Positions 12,882 through 26,148 of a DNA stretch of 64,000 nt are shown here, piece after piece. The notes beneath the pieces were generated by a model that was given only the letters and a program-made list of their open reading frames with translations, did no database searches and was not told the DNA's origin. The position numbers were made by a program, and so were the translations under genes. The stretch's first letter is position 1. The number at the start of each line of letters is the position of its first letter. The DNA lies in NCBI GenBank assembly GCA_027886175.1, contig JAJNNQ010000023.1, positions 4,946,501-5,010,500 of the forward strand, written 5' to 3'. The stretch is from Phylloscopus collybita (taxonomy: Eukaryota; Chordata; Aves; Passeriformes; Phylloscopidae).

Positions 12882-13221
12882 TGCTCAAGAAACAAACCCA
12901 GTTCTAAGTTGCCAGAAAACACAAGCCAGAGTACTCCCTTCCTGGGGCAGCTGAAAGCTACAGCCATCCCCACCAGTCCCATGGGACTTCTCCCTTGCTC
13001 TGCTCCCTGTCTGTGCGATGCTCCCGGGCAGTTCCTGGCATGGAGGGACGACAGCTGAGATTGGACCAGGCAGCTCCAACCTGCCAGCCTTCAAGGGACC
13101 ATGGTCTCCCACTCGGAGGAAGGAGTGAGCTGCACAGATGGCTGGGACGCTGCTGTCACAGGCTGTGAGACCACACCAAGCCATGAACAGGAGATAACGT
13201 GGTATTTTCAAAGGGACCCAA

Positions 13222-13227
13222 AATAAA
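13222..13227 (+). terminator. Possible USH1G polyadenylation signal
   Basis: This is the first canonical AATAAA that I noticed after the USH1G stop, about 1.1 kb downstream, in the context CCAAAATAAATAATTAC. No transcript evidence is available, and if a third exon exists the true 3' end may differ. Confidence 0.35.
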
Positions 13228-13229
13228 TA

Positions 13230-16200
13230 ATTACAACCCATTCTTCCCTGAGCAAGTGGTTCTTTTGGGGTTTGGGCTTGAAGAGCAGACGGTTGAGGAA
13301 TTCTGCTCTCTCTCCTGGCTCCCATTTGGTGAGAAGAATCATCTTTTCTGGTGCTATGTTTCCAGAAGGGAATTCTGATGCTGTGGTCTTAGTTTGGGAT
13401 GTGTCAGCCCTGACTTGGGCCAGCTGGTGCCCAACAAGTCTGTGAGTCTGGTCTATGCTGTCTTGAGGGCAAAATCCAGAATGAAGATGATGCTTCCAGC
13501 ATGTTGGTAGTTGCCTTCCAGTGGTCAAATGGTTGTTTCACAGACACAATGTTTCTGTCCCATCTCTCCAGGGTACCGAGCTATGTCAGCAGTTTGTGAG
13601 CAAAGGACCTTGTCTCCGAAATCCAGCAATTTCCCAGGACAGAGCACAGCACCAGGCTGCAGCCCAAAGCTTCTGAGCATCCCTGATGCATCAGTGCTCA
13701 AAGCACAGCTCTGAAATGCAGTGTCAGGTGTTCCTTTCCAGACCCATCCCACTGACCAGTGCACTCCCAGCTCCACTGCACCATTTTACATGTGATCTGT
13801 GAATGGCTCCTGGGTTGCAGGAGTTTCTGGGGTGCAGCAGCAGTGACATATCCTATTGAGGGAGATTCAGCAGCTTGTGCCATGGGGTGTTGGCAAAGTG
13901 CCTGCTCAGGCTGTGATGCAGACTGCCAAATCAGAAAAATGTTGCACACGTTACTGGCATTGCTTATCCACTTTATCTCAGGGATGTAAATGATAAGGAA
14001 TGACCTGTGTGTGCTCATCCCAGGCCAGGCTGGGATTTGGACCAGACAGTCTGTTTGGAGCTGCAGAAGCTGTGGTTACGCTGGCTGGAAGATGGGGATT
14101 TGTTTGGTGTGAAGCAGGTGTGCTGCTCCCTGCCTGTGCTTGCCCTGGGTGTGTGGGTGTAAGGGAGGAAAATTACTCTTTGCAAGTTAGAAATATTCAG
14201 GTGTTTCTCTGCCCTGCTGCTCCCCTAGTGGCTGAATCCCCAGCAGGAGAGTGTGGGGTCCCAGCCTTGTGCCCTGCATACTAAACACCATCACTGCACT
14301 GAGGGTCTGAGATCTTTTTGCACAGATGTAAACTGATTTGGGGTTTTTTAAGGCATTTTTTGAGACCTAACAATGCATTTATATTTGAAATCACAAGTTC
14401 TGAATAACTCTTGGCTCAGTGTACAAGCAAAAGAGTGAGCAATCAGATGTGCTGAGTCAGTGAGTTCTCCAAGAAGGCTGCACTACCCCAGCCCCAGCAC
14501 TGTTTTCTTTGGTCCCTTTCCAAAGCCCAGGGCTGGTGTCCCAGCAGGGAGAGTGATGGCTTGGCTGATGTCACAGCTCCCTCTGCCGGGACTGGCTCTG
14601 GGAGAGCAGGATGGGACCCACAGCCCACTGGGATCCACTGCTGCCAGCAGGACCAGCACCCTCAGGCCAGTTTTCAGGTGAGGCTGTGATCACGAAATTC
14701 ACCCTCCTCCTGATGGACATGCAAATCTCATCCAAGCCCTCTGCCCCTTCTCTGGATAACTGCCAGAGCACCAGCTGCCCACCATGAACCAGGCCCCAGC
14801 CCCAGGTTTCCCAGGGATGGATTGTGCCTTTGGCTCTGTGCTGGGGAGTGATTTGCCATGGCTCACTCCAGTGCAATGGGAACTAGTTTATCCCAGCAGA
14901 TGACAAAGAGAAGTGGATCTATTGGCTTGGTACCCACTGGAGACTTTAGCAGGCCAGGCACTGGGATGGGGAGGGCATTTCAGAGCTCTAGGCACCTGGG
15001 GTGTGCACACTCTCTAACTTTTGCTGTTTTGTCTATGAGCACCCAAGCAGTTGCTGATCTTGAGCTGATGCTGACAGAGAACCTTTCTCCCAACCTGTCT
15101 TTCCTTCAAAGAGCCAGTGAAAAGTTTGGTCACGTGGCAGTACCCAAGTGGCATGGGACATGTCCCTGCACAGCTAAGACCAAGCCCAGAAATGCCACTT
15201 GGGATCACCAAGCCCTGAGATCAATGTGGTCACCTCCGTGATGCAGGGAGAGACTAAAACTGAGCCGTGGCATCAATGCAGTGTGGCAGAGCCCAAGAGA
15301 TGGGCTCTGTGTGATGAGGAGGGTGGTCTGTGGACATGGGGGTGGCTGTCATTGGCACCAAAAGCCCCAGAACAAGCACCTGCATTTGGATCTCATGTGT
15401 GTTCCTTGTCTTGAGGTTTGGTCCATGGTTTCCAACCAGGTTTGTCCTACAAAATGTGGGGCCATAGCCCTTGCAGGACACAACATCCAAAGCCCTGGCC
15501 GAAGAGATGTTTCCTGCATTCCAACCCCTCCAGTGCAGCTGGGCTGCTGCATCCCACTGGGCTCATGATGGAGCCAGGCTCCTCTTGCCCTGGGCATGAG
15601 ATGGGAACATGGCTGTCCCCATGTTCTCAGAGCTCAGCTTGCCCTGTGGCTGCTCTGCCCATCGGAGTTTCCACAGGGAAATCTCACAGTGCTCATTACA
15701 CTCCAAGGCCGAGAACAACAAGCTCCTTTCGGAGAGGGCGCTTGTGAAAGCAGGGTGGAGGCCGGGGCTGGCACACCCTGGAGAACACCCTTAAATACCC
15801 TCCCAAACAGAAACCCATCCAGGCAGCAGGTTTCCCTGACCCGCTGCTGCCAACAAGCAAACACTGTCCCCTGTCCCTGCCTGTGGCACTGGAGCAGTCA
15901 GACACAGGGCAGGTCCTGCAGTGGATGGCAGCATGTCCCCATCAGTGAGCCAGTGATCCTGGGGTTGGCTGTCCTGTAAGGCCCACAAACCCCAAACTGC
16001 CCTGTGCCTGTCTTAAATGGGGCTTCCCAGCAAAACCAGTCCCCTGGGTTTAGCTTGGACACACGTTTCCTTGTGCCTGGTGGTGTAGGAGGTGGTGTGT
16101 AGGGACTGGAGAAGGGCCAATGGGCCATGCCAGTGGTCCAGCCATGGCATGGACACTCCATCCTTGGGCTGAAGAGCCCCAACTCCTCTGCTGAAGGAGC

Positions 16201-19200
16201 ATTGCTCACAAAAGTGATGCTGATTCCCAGGCCCTGCCTTTATTCCCAGGCAGCTGCTGCAAGGGGGGATATATTGGGACTCATTAGCACTCTGATGCTC
16301 CAGACTACAGTCTGGAGTGGGGAGAGAGCAGGGGAGGCTTTTGGGGGTGACTGAGGTCATATGGTGGTGGTGTTGGAGATGTGGGTTTGCAGGCACCATT
16401 GCAGCATTCTAGCTCAGCTGCTGGGTACCACTGCTGGCCCATGGGGACGTGGCTGCTTCCCCAGGCTTCTGGCAGCACCAGGTTATTGGCTGCTGCCCTT
16501 GGATGGAACGTGTGCTCAGCCTGGCCATGTGGGACTGACATGGGAACTGAGAAAGGACACCAACCACAGGACACCAGGTAGGACACACAGGACACTAAAT
16601 AGGTCCTACAGGCAGAGAGAACCAGGGGGAGGCATTTTCCTTGGGCTGGAGCATCTTGTCCTCAGCCCTGCCTGAGGCTGGCCTGGAGCTGGTGACAGCC
16701 ATGGTGCCCACACTGGAGGGTGACTCTGGGGTCCAGGACCTGCCAGGCCAGCGTGGGCCACTTCACTCCACTTGTTTAACTATTTCCTGCCCATCCCACC
16801 AGGGCTTCACTTCCTGACCCAGCAGCTGAGTAATGCATGGCTGCAGGGAGGTGCATGGCCAGGTTGGAGGCAAGGGGATTGTTGCAGAGCACCCCCAGCA
16901 TGCTCTGGCTTTGCCATGCCTTGTCTCCTGGCAGCCCAGCACAGGGATGGATGTGGCACTGATATGGCCTGGGTTGGGTACAGCATCTCACGGGGGCCTT
17001 GCAACTGCTTTTGGGTGTCTCCATGGCTATTCCCAAACCCAAAGTGCCCCAAAAGGCAGGAGCATGGACACAGCTCAGCCTTTCTTCCCAGTGACACAGT
17101 TGCTGAATGGGCTGGGAAAGTGGGAGAAGTTAAAGGGCCATTTTATTTAAATTCTGACTTCAGATATCAACAGGGCAAACAATTTTCTTCATTTGCAATA
17201 CATAATTTTTTTACTTAATGTAATTCATAAGTACTAGCAAAATATCAAGCAATGCCTTGATATTCTGAGACCAGTATTCTCAGGGCTGGAGTGAGCTCCC
17301 TGGTACCCATCATCCTGGCTTGCTCCCAAGAAGGAGCACAGGGACACACCTGTGAGCATCCCAGGGGGGAGCCAGGCCAGAGAAAGGTGTGAGGCACCAC
17401 CAGTGCCCTGGGCCCACTCTGGATCTCTGCCAATGGGCACTGACAGCACTGCTGGGAAAAGTATGCTTGGAGCACAGGCACTGATCATCCCAGGTCATCA
17501 TCTGGGACATCATCATCCCCAGCTGCTGGACATCCCTGGCCCCCTGTGACACCCAGGCTCTGGCAGCAGTGAGGATGGGCCCTGAAAACCAGCAGTGAGG
17601 ATGGGCTCACAGAAACACTGCTGCAGGGAAACTGAAACTGGGGAACTATTTTAGGAGGACTTTTAGGGAACTATTTTAGGACTGACTCGAGCCCAGTTGA
17701 TGGAGCTCTGTGGCTCTGTGCCACGTGCTGAGGTGAGAACACTGAGCAGTCAGACACAGCCCCAGTACCACAACATCCCCTGCATGAACAAAGGGTCAGC
17801 TCAGCAGGGACATGTGGGTCCCAGGAGTGATGGATCAGCTCAGCAGGGACACGTGGGTCCCAGGAGTGATGGATCAGCTCAGCAGGGACAGTGGGTCCCA
17901 GGGGTGATGGCAGGTGGGAAACCCTCAGTAGCTGGGACAATACCAGCAGTGGCTCCTCAGCAGTGCTGGTAGCTGTGACCATGCTGTGCCTGAGGCAAAC
18001 ACCTGCACTGCAGGATTGATGCTCTGGACAGTCTATACATCCTGCTCTGGACACTTTGGGGAGAGAAAGCTGGGGGGCAAAGGCACTGAGGTGGCTGTGG
18101 GACCCTTGGCTGGTGTGGGGCCAGGACAATGACTGTCACTACATGTACTGTGGCACTGCCTGCCCTGCAGCACTAGGGATCCCTGCTCACACAGCCTGAG
18201 CTCCGGGGTGCTTCTGAGGGCTGTGGTGATCCCAACTTTCATCATTATCTCTCACTTTCTTGCAGTGACAGAGACAACCTTCCTGCTGCTCCTGATCTCT
18301 ATAAGCTTTAACCTTTCAGACTGTACTTTGATAACAACTATATGCTCCTGTTGCAGGACACCAAGCTCTAATAGCATCAGCACTCTACACAGCCAGCTAA
18401 GCCACCCAGCCCAGCAAATCCTGGGGGGAGCAGGAGCAGCCATCACCAAAGGAGACACCTGGCTGAAGGTTGGCCCACCCAGCTCCTCATGGAACTGCAG
18501 TGGCTGGAGCAGCAAGGGCAGGGCTGCCAGGGTGGCATCCAGCCCTGTAACCACCTAAACCCAGACAGTAAGCAAGCATGGATGGACTTGCCAAGGGTCC
18601 CATCTCCTCTCTGTTGAGGCTGCAGCCACTGCTGTCTGGGCAGAGGTAGCAGCAGGCTCAGCACGACAGTGCTCTGTCCAAGGACGGCTCTGCCCTCGCA
18701 GGAGGCGCCAGCAACAGAGCCGTCTGCCACAACATCCCTTTGTTCCCATCCATTATCTCTACCCCAGGAAACAGCAAAATTGGGCAGGCACAATCATGCC
18801 CAAGCAGAGCCTGGGACCCTCACCCATGCTCATCCCCCAGGACACTGCCCTGGGCTCTCTTGGCTGTGTTTTGGAAATGCACCCATGTCTGGGATGGCTG
18901 GATTTCACACGTCCCCATCCCTGGAGGGCAGTGCCATCAGCTGTGGGCAGTGCTGGTGACCAGCCTAGAGGAAGGTGCAGGAATTCCAGAACGGCAAAAG
19001 GCCTGAACAGGGCAGAAGGCAGATCCTGGAAGCCAGCCTGGTGCTGACTTCTATGTCTGCGGTGATAAACCCACAGCCCATCCCTTCCCCACAGCCACAG
19101 ACAGCCCCTGAGCACGGCACCGTGGCTCGGCTGGCCCGGGACGGCTGCAGGTCACAGCACCGGAGTCAGACGGAGGTGCCACCCCCGAACCCTTCCACAT

Positions 19201-19370
19201 CCCCGGCACTGCGGACCTCCCGCGCCAACACCCCTTATTTCAGCACCTCGACCCCACTGGTGCTTTGGAGCAGACATCCCAGGGCAGGGGGATCCTTTGG
19301 GCTCCCACGAGGCCAGGGAAGGCTGAGCAGCGGCTGCCCCACTTGGGGAGGGATGGAGAGCCGCACAGGG
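13230..19370. other. Intergenic sequence between USH1G and FADS6, left part
   Basis: I see no exon-like segment, domain or RNA gene. Composition is moderate GC with many short open frames and no codon structure. The only repeat I could define is the 39-bp tandem array at 17795-17910. Confidence 0.6.
17795..17910. repeat. 39-bp tandem repeat, 3 copies
   Basis: Three head-to-tail units start at 17795, 17834 and 17873 with the core TCAGCTCAGCAGGGACA followed by GTGGGTCCCAGG. The third unit has a one-base deletion and a few changes. Because 39 is a multiple of 3, the array makes a false 13-residue repeat in one open frame. It is a small minisatellite. Confidence 0.9.
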
Positions 19371-19379
19371 CATCATCCA

Positions 19380-19990
19380 CGACCCACCGGAGCCGCTAGC
19401 CCCGGCGGAGCAGGGAGCCCAGCCCTCGGCCCCGCTCAATAACCCAGCTAACGAGAGCCGCTGTCAACAAGTCCGCAGCTCCCCGGCCGGCGCAGGAAGG
19501 ACGCCTGCTCCAGGGAGCCGGGAGGAGAAACCTGTTTCACTGACCTTGCTCCATCACCGCCTTCCTGGCTGCGCCGTGGGCGTTTGGGGCTGCGGCGGGG
19601 GGCGAGCGGCTCGGCGGCCCCTCAGGGGCCCGGCGAGGAAGAGGAGGAGGAGGAGGAGGATGAGGAGGATGAGGAGGAGGAGCGGGGCTGGGGCCGCATC
19701 GCCGGCGGGCCGGGGCGCGGGGGACGCGTCGGGCGGGCGGGAGGGAGGGAGGGAAGGAGGGAGGACGAGCCCCCGCTCCGTCGGTGCCGAACCTTGGCGC
19801 GGCTCCTCGCCTGCCTGCGGAGCCTCGCTCCACCCCTCCGCCGCTAATAAAGCCTCCGCCGCGCCGGTCCCTCCTTTGCCACTGACTCACGGGCTGACCC
19901 AGCCCCAATCCCCGAACTGCCCCCAACTTCCATTTTTCTGACCTACAAAGCCCGGCTCGTCCCCACCGCTCTGCTGCTCCTTTACATAAG
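19380..19990. promoter_or_regulatory. Orphan CpG-rich island between USH1G and FADS6
   Basis: This block is dense in CpG and GC-rich (for example GGGGCGCGGGGGACGCGTCGG) and includes a purine (GAG)n tract near 19634-19682 and GGGAGGGAGGG runs. In bird genomes such islands usually mark promoters. No protein-coding gene is recognisable on either side within several kilobases. The 230-residue minus-strand open frame across it is proline/alanine/arginine-rich, as expected from composition alone. It may be the promoter of an unannotated non-coding RNA or a distal element. Confidence 0.6.
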
Positions 19991-20450
19991 AGCTTCCAGG
20001 TCCGAACCAAGCCCTGTGGTACTGGGACGCTCAGTCCCGAGGGGCGGCAGAGGATGCTCGATGGCAGGGTACGGGCTGGGGCACCAGTGCCCAGGGAAGG
20101 GGACCCCGGCTGGGTGCTGCACAGCCCTCGGGGGCACTCGTGACACCCACAAACAGCATCTCCCAGGGGCTCTGCTCGCCTTTCAGGGGAGGGGAAGGGG
20201 AGGTGAGCAGCAGGTGCTGCTCTTGGCACGGTGTCCTGCCTGCTTTAGTGCCAGGGGATGCCTTCACCTCGCTGTCCTGGCGCTTTGGCACCCCTCCAGT
20301 ACCCCCGAAACCCGGACAGCTGGGTTTGGAAAGCAAGCCAGAGATGGCTGGGGAGGTGGAGGCTTTATGGGCACCTGTCAGAATGATGGGATGTGCTGGA
20401 CTCATCTCCACTAGTGGTCAGGGAGCAGCTCTGGCCACATCCTGCCCCTT

Positions 20451-20565
20451 CTCCTCTCCTCTCCTCTCCTCTCCTCTCCTCTCCTCTCCTCTCCTCTCCT
20501 CTCCTCTCCTCTCCTCTCCTCTCCTCTCCTCTCCTCTCCTCTCCTCTCCTCTCCTCTCCTCTCCT
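20451..20565. repeat. (CTCCT)23 pentanucleotide microsatellite
   Basis: The unit CTCCT is repeated without interruption about 23 times. Together with the following (CTTCTC)n block it forms a very long, almost pure polypyrimidine strand. Confidence 0.95.
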
Positions 20566-20582
20566 CATGAAAACATGCTGTC

Positions 20583-20708
20583 TCTTCTCCTTCTCCTTCT
20601 CCTTCTCCTTCTCCTTCTCCTTCTCCTTCTCCTTCTCCTTCTCCTTCTCCTTCTCCTTCTCCTTCTCCTTCTTCTTTTTTTTTTTTTTTTTCCTTTTTCT
20701 CCCCCCCA
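20583..20708. repeat. (CTTCTC)n hexanucleotide repeat, T run and C run
   Basis: About 14 units of a CTTCTC hexamer are followed by a 17-base T run and then TCC, a short T run and a C run. All bases are pyrimidine. The block mimics an acceptor polypyrimidine tract ending in CCCCCCCAG at about 20709. Confidence 0.92.
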
Positions 20709-22364
20709 GTTGCTTTCACAAACAATGACAAGTGCTGCTTCATGTGCAGCAGGACTGTGCCCCAAAAGGTCCTGAGGTGGAGGATGAGCATCCTTGGCTC
20801 ACAGTGGGGACCAGGGGACAGCACTGATCCCTGCTGGAAAGCTGCAGGGTGGAGGGCCCCCAGGGTACCCAGCAGATGCAGGGATTCCCAGGGAGGGAGA
20901 CCCCAGAGCTTTGTGTCCCAGGAGTGGATGCAGTGCCAGGCCAGGCCGGGCTGGGACAGGAGCTGGCCCTGACGTAAGAGATTATACAATGCACTGCAGG
21001 CAGGGTGTTGGGAGCAGCATCAGCCTGTCTGTGAGCAGAGCCCTGCTCCAGCTCCAGGGTAACACCTACAAGGACAGCAACAGCCCTGCCCTGTGCTGGG
21101 CATCCCTCATGAAAACCTGGGCTGGCAGTGAGGGCTCGGTGACCCTCCCCAGGAGGCATTTTGGAGGTGCCGGGAGAGGCTCCCTGGTGTCAGTGGAGCA
21201 GCTTGGCTCCTCCTCCCTGCTGGCACCAGGTGAGAGATCAGCCCCCGGTATTCGAGGCAGGCGGCTGAAGGTGTTACTCACCTGGCCCGGGGCTGCTCGG
21301 CTCCGCAGGGCAGAGATGCCACGTGCTCAAAGTGCCTTTCCCAGGGGAGGATCAGCCAGTGCCTCCTGGGTGGCTTTCCATGCCAGGGGGAATGAGCAGG
21401 TCCCAGCCCTCCCCAGGCATCCCACAGACACCAGGGGCTGGAGGAGGTGACATGGAATGGGTGTCCTCTCTGAAGGGTACCACAGGGCTTGCTTTCTCAC
21501 CACCCCTGGGACAGGTGATGCCAATCCTGGGCCAGCCCTGACAGCAAGATAAGGCTGTGAGGGGACTGAAGGTGAAAAGAATTACCTTTTTACACTGTTT
21601 CTTTCCAAAATCATTATGTATGTAAAGAAGGGGTGGGAGCTGGCAGTTCTGACTCTCCTCAGATGTCCTCCCCACCCTGGATGCCCATCAGCCCTGCCAC
21701 CAGCAAAGCCTTCCCAAGGGACTGAGGGCAATCTGGGACAGGGAACGGGCATGGGAACCCACTCACAACATCACTGTGGACTTGTCTTTTGGAAAGGTAA
21801 TTTTGTTGCCCAGAGGACTTTTTACTATGGGAAAGGGAGACCTACTGCTAGGGGAAAGCAGAGCTTATAGGGATGTTTTTTATTATGTTTGACAGCAGGT
21901 TTTCTCCCACTCTGGAGCAGATGGAGTGCATTCCTCGGTGACCAGTTGTCCCATGGGACTGGGAAAAGTCATCAATCCACGTGAACCTGAGATTTTCCAT
22001 GAGCTTCAAGGAGGTTGGTTTCACCTCTTTTTCCAGCAACAACAACAAAAAAAGAGTCTTAGTCACCTCTCTTCCAGCAAATTTCCCAGTTTTCTGAGGA
22101 CATCCCCTTTGCCACATGCCAGAAGGACACATCTTTCTTGGAAGCGAGCTCAGGGCTATCTATTCCCATAACTGCCTCTGGCCTCTCTTGGTAAATTCTG
22201 CTATCAGCTCCCTGCCTGGCTCCAGCTGGCCATGGCCCAGCCAGGGATGTGGCTACAAGATGCCTTCTGTGTTTTCCAGTAGATCCAGCTGCCCTTGAGC
22301 CTTCTGGGCCAGCAGGTGCCAGGGTGGTGCTGGTGGCACCTTGTGAGCCCTGTGTGTGTTTCAG

Positions 22365-22437
22365 AGGAGCTCTCTGGGCCGTGCCAAGGGCCCCGTGATG
22401 CTCACGGTGCCGCCGCAGGCGCTGCAGGAGGCCAGCC
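22365..22437 (+). other. Isolated exon-like segment with high GC3
   Basis: After a good acceptor (TGTGTGTTTCAG) one frame reads RSSLGRAKGPVMLTVPPQAL and onward for about 24 codons, most ending in G or C. The segment then loses coding character, and no donor follows. It vaguely recalls the last strand of a PDZ domain (GPVMLTV), but I cannot assign a family. It may be an exon relic or chance. It is reported only as a candidate. Confidence 0.15.
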
Positions 22438-25400
22438 TTATCTCACCTCGTGCCAAGCTTGGCTCATTGTTGATTGTTCTCTTCCCAATCAGGAAGAAAG
22501 GTAAAAAACAAACCTTACTTTTTCTGCAGAACTGCTCTCTGAGTCTCTCATTTTGATGCCCAGGTCTGACACTCCTGAGGCAGCAAAGGACCCTCTGGAG
22601 GCACGTGGGCATCTGATGGACCACAAGAGCCCTTGCAGAATGAAGCAATGGCTTTAGGACTGAGCTCTTGTTCATTTTGCAATGAACAAGAAATGCATTT
22701 TCCCAGCCTCATCTCTGTAGTCTTGCTCTCCCTCAGCCCTCCAGCCCAGCAACTCCCAGAACCAGAGGATGGAAAACCCTGGAAATCTGGTGAGGATGCT
22801 GAGGATGGCTCAGAGGCCCTCTGGTTCCCTGGGCTGGCAGGGCAGCCAGCTCTACCTGCCACAACAGCTTCTACACCCACAGTTTAGCTCTAACCTGGTT
22901 TCTATTCTAAGCCCTATTTTTTTTTTTTTTTCATGGGCCTCCTCCCTCTTTTGCTGTGCCCCACTTTGCCCTCCTGCCAGTGAGCTCTGGCTGCCACTGA
23001 CCCCAATCCCAGCAGAACCTGGCTGAAGTCAGTAATAAAATGCACCAGTGAGGTGAGGTTGCTTGGGTCAGGGTGGCTTCTGCTTCCCCAGGCTGGGATT
23101 AAGGAGGAGCACATTGGATTTATCTGCAATAGCTTATGGTGGGAGGGGAAAAGCAGGAGGAATGGGGCCAGGGAGACTTTTCTTTCATGGGAAAAACCAG
23201 TTGGAGGATTAACAGCTTTCCTGGTGTTTTCTTAGTGGGCTGCAAAAGTGCTCTTTTTGAGGCACTGGGGATGGAAGGCAGCTTCTTCCCCCAGTGCTGC
23301 CAGCAGGGCTGGGTTTGAAGCCATATGCCAGCCAGAGCTGACCCACAACTTCTTCAAGGCTCCTCCAGATATTCCCTTGGTCGATCCAAAGCAGCACTCC
23401 ACCAAAGGTATCATTAGAAGAATCATGTTTTTCCAAGCTAACTGGTTGTATTGGTCTGGCTGTGCTGATGAAATAGCTGCCAGGCAGCAAGTGAGTTATC
23501 CCTCTGGATGGCAGGGAGCATTGGGCACTCACTGAGAAGAAGAAACAAAAACTGCCCTTGGTGAGTGCCTAGTTCAGCAGGGCTCTGGTGCGCTGTCTGT
23601 GCCCACTGGGAAGGATGGAATGGACAAAGTGGACACACTGGGTGCTGGTTGGGTGTGTCCCTAGGCCTGGCAGGAGGATGGAGCTCAGACATATCCCCTC
23701 CTCATCCCCTCACCTCAACTATAATCTCTGTGCAGCAGCCAAAAGCAGGAAAATAGGTTACAGCCCCATGAGACCAGCGAGGCAGGGGTGCATTCCCGAG
23801 TCCAGCTGGGTTTTGGGCAACCCTTTGGCTCCAAACCAACTTTCCAGCCCCGAATGAGTGACACAGCACATTGGATTCCCAGCACAACCGGGTGGCTCGC
23901 TCCCTTCCAGCGCTGCCTCCCGGGCACGGCCGCTTACATCATTGCCCTGCCTGCCCTCGCCTACCCTGTGGCTGGAGCAGCGTGGGATTGGGCACCTGCC
24001 CGGGGGCCGTGGCACCAAATTGCTGTTTGCAACCTGCCATGCCAGGGAAAAGCATGGACACATGCCCAGAGGAGGGCAGTGCCCCTCTCAGGTGCAGGGG
24101 CTGCCTTGTGCAATCTCTCCTCTTGCCAATTAAAGCTGTGCTTGGGCTTCTTAATGAGCAGGGAGCTTTCTGTCTTGCAGGAATTCCTTGTTTCCATGAA
24201 TTCAAGGTATCCTGATAACACAAAGAGCAGGAACAGAGTAAAGACACAGGTGCTGGTCAGTACCCACCTTAGCTCTGGTTTCTGGGCAAATGTGGCAGCC
24301 CCAGCAGAACCTGTTCAAAAACTCCTGGGGGAGAAAGGAAGAGGCACTCGGCCTTGAACCCTGCACTCCATCCCAGGCCATTTCCCTTCTGGCATGTGAA
24401 GCCAGCAGTGGAAGCTGGCAGGGAAAACTGTCCCCCAAAAGCAGCTGTGGGTAGTGACCCTCAGCCACCCTGGCAAACCATCCCTGCTCGGTCACAGATC
24501 AGCCCAAGGTGACAAGTGCCAGCTAATGCCATCCTGGGGTCTACATCCTCCTTCTGCACACTGGGGAGGTTGGAAGCATCCCTCTGTCCTCAAGAGGGCA
24601 GAGGATGGAGCCTGGAGTTACAGTGCCTGCACCGAGTGGTAAAAATGCTGTGTGGGTGTCTGATAGGGAGCTGCTGGCCCGGGTGCCTGCCTGCAGGGAC
24701 ATGTGTGTGACCAGCCCCAGTGGCTCTGGTTGGGGCACCTGGGAGCTGGGAAGGCTGGGCTTGGGTAGTGCCATGTTGACAAGTAAAAACATTTCATTTT
24801 TGAGGCCTGGAGGAGTCCAGGAGCATCACTCCAATTGCTGGCTGCTGACTGGAACTGGAGCCATGGCTGGTTCCCTCCTCAGGGCTGATCCTTGCCAGGA
24901 TCTTGCCAGGACCTCCCACAGAATTTCAGCATGACAGAACAGCTGCCAGGCTGGCAGGAGAGAAGGCTTGACCATCCCTTGTTGGTGGCACTGTTGGTGG
25001 TGGCAGGCTCAGCATTTTGGCAGTGGAGGAGGACAGAGCCCAGAGCATCTCCAGCGTGTGTTGGGTAACACCCGGCCCGGCGGTGACGCCAGGGACACAG
25101 GGGTGGGGGCAAGCAGTTTCGGTCGGGGCAAGAGGCAGCCAACCCAGTGATTACCTTGGCCCTGAGCTGCTAAGTGGAGGAAGTCTGTGATTAGTTGACA
25201 CCTCCAGCCAGGCTTTGGATTTTAAGCTGGGCTGGAGCCGGGGTGGATGACAACTGCTTTATTCACTGCTGATATATAAAACTGAAAACACGGCCCAGGT
25301 ATGGTGTCAGGATATGCTGGTGGATATGCAGTGAGGCCCCAGGGGCTTTGGGAAGTTGTGGGGAAAGGTGAGGTTTTGGTGCTGTGGCTTTGAGCCCTGG

Positions 25401-26148
25401 GCTAGGGTATCCAAGGGCTCAGGGCTTTGTGTTGGGTTTGCTTTCCATGTGCTTTGAATAAACCTCCCTTCACCAGCCGCTGCTGTGAGTCTCATGCAGC
25501 CTTGGGAAGTAAAGAAATTACACCTGGCACTTATCCCTGAGCTTTGGGATTCTTGTGTTTGCAGGCAGCTGGCTACTAGAAAGGGAAGAGGGGAGTGGTT
25601 GTGTTTGGACCCGTGGCATAGCTGATACCAGGCATGTGTTCAACTTCATGCAGGGAAGAATCTCCCACTCTGCCAGGCCATCCCAAGGGTCTGGCCCCAC
25701 CCTGCGAGTGCAGGGATATTCGTGGTCTATCCCTGCAGCACAGCAGCACTCTGGCCTAGCCAGGACCCAGAGGACCATTCTCCCAACCCCAGAGCCAGAA
25801 GGGTTCAGGCTCTACAATGCCATGTAGCCCCTAAAGCTTGCAGGAGTGAGGAGTTAGGTTGATGTCTCCATACCTGGCTGCTGCTGGCAGGTAAATCCCA
25901 GCTGTTCCCACTCTGGAGGTGAACATCACTGAGGTTTGGCAGAGCACTTGCCCATCTACAACCCCTCCAGCACCCCTCTTGGGCTCGAATGGATGAGAAA
26001 AACACAGCAGGATGGTGTCAACGACACTGAGGGTGTGGGGCCTCCAGCCCCTTTCTGTCTGGACAATGTCCTTTGTGGGGTTTGTCATTCAGCCACTTCC
26101 ATGCGGAGGTGTCTGGGCAGTGCAGGGCAGCACTAGACCAACACAGGA

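Noticed and set aside
17697..17972. Open frame with a 13-residue repeat (GSAQQGHVGPRSD)
   Set aside because: The repeat comes from the 39-bp minisatellite; there is no flanking coding signal.
19537..20229. 230-residue minus-strand open frame over the orphan CpG island
   Set aside because: Its composition (P, A, R, G) follows from the island's GC content. It has no splice support and no recognisable domain.
20140..20989. Open frames with (SSPLL)n, polyleucine, (SF)n or polyarginine
   Set aside because: They are translations of the CTCCT and CTTCTC microsatellites, not genes.
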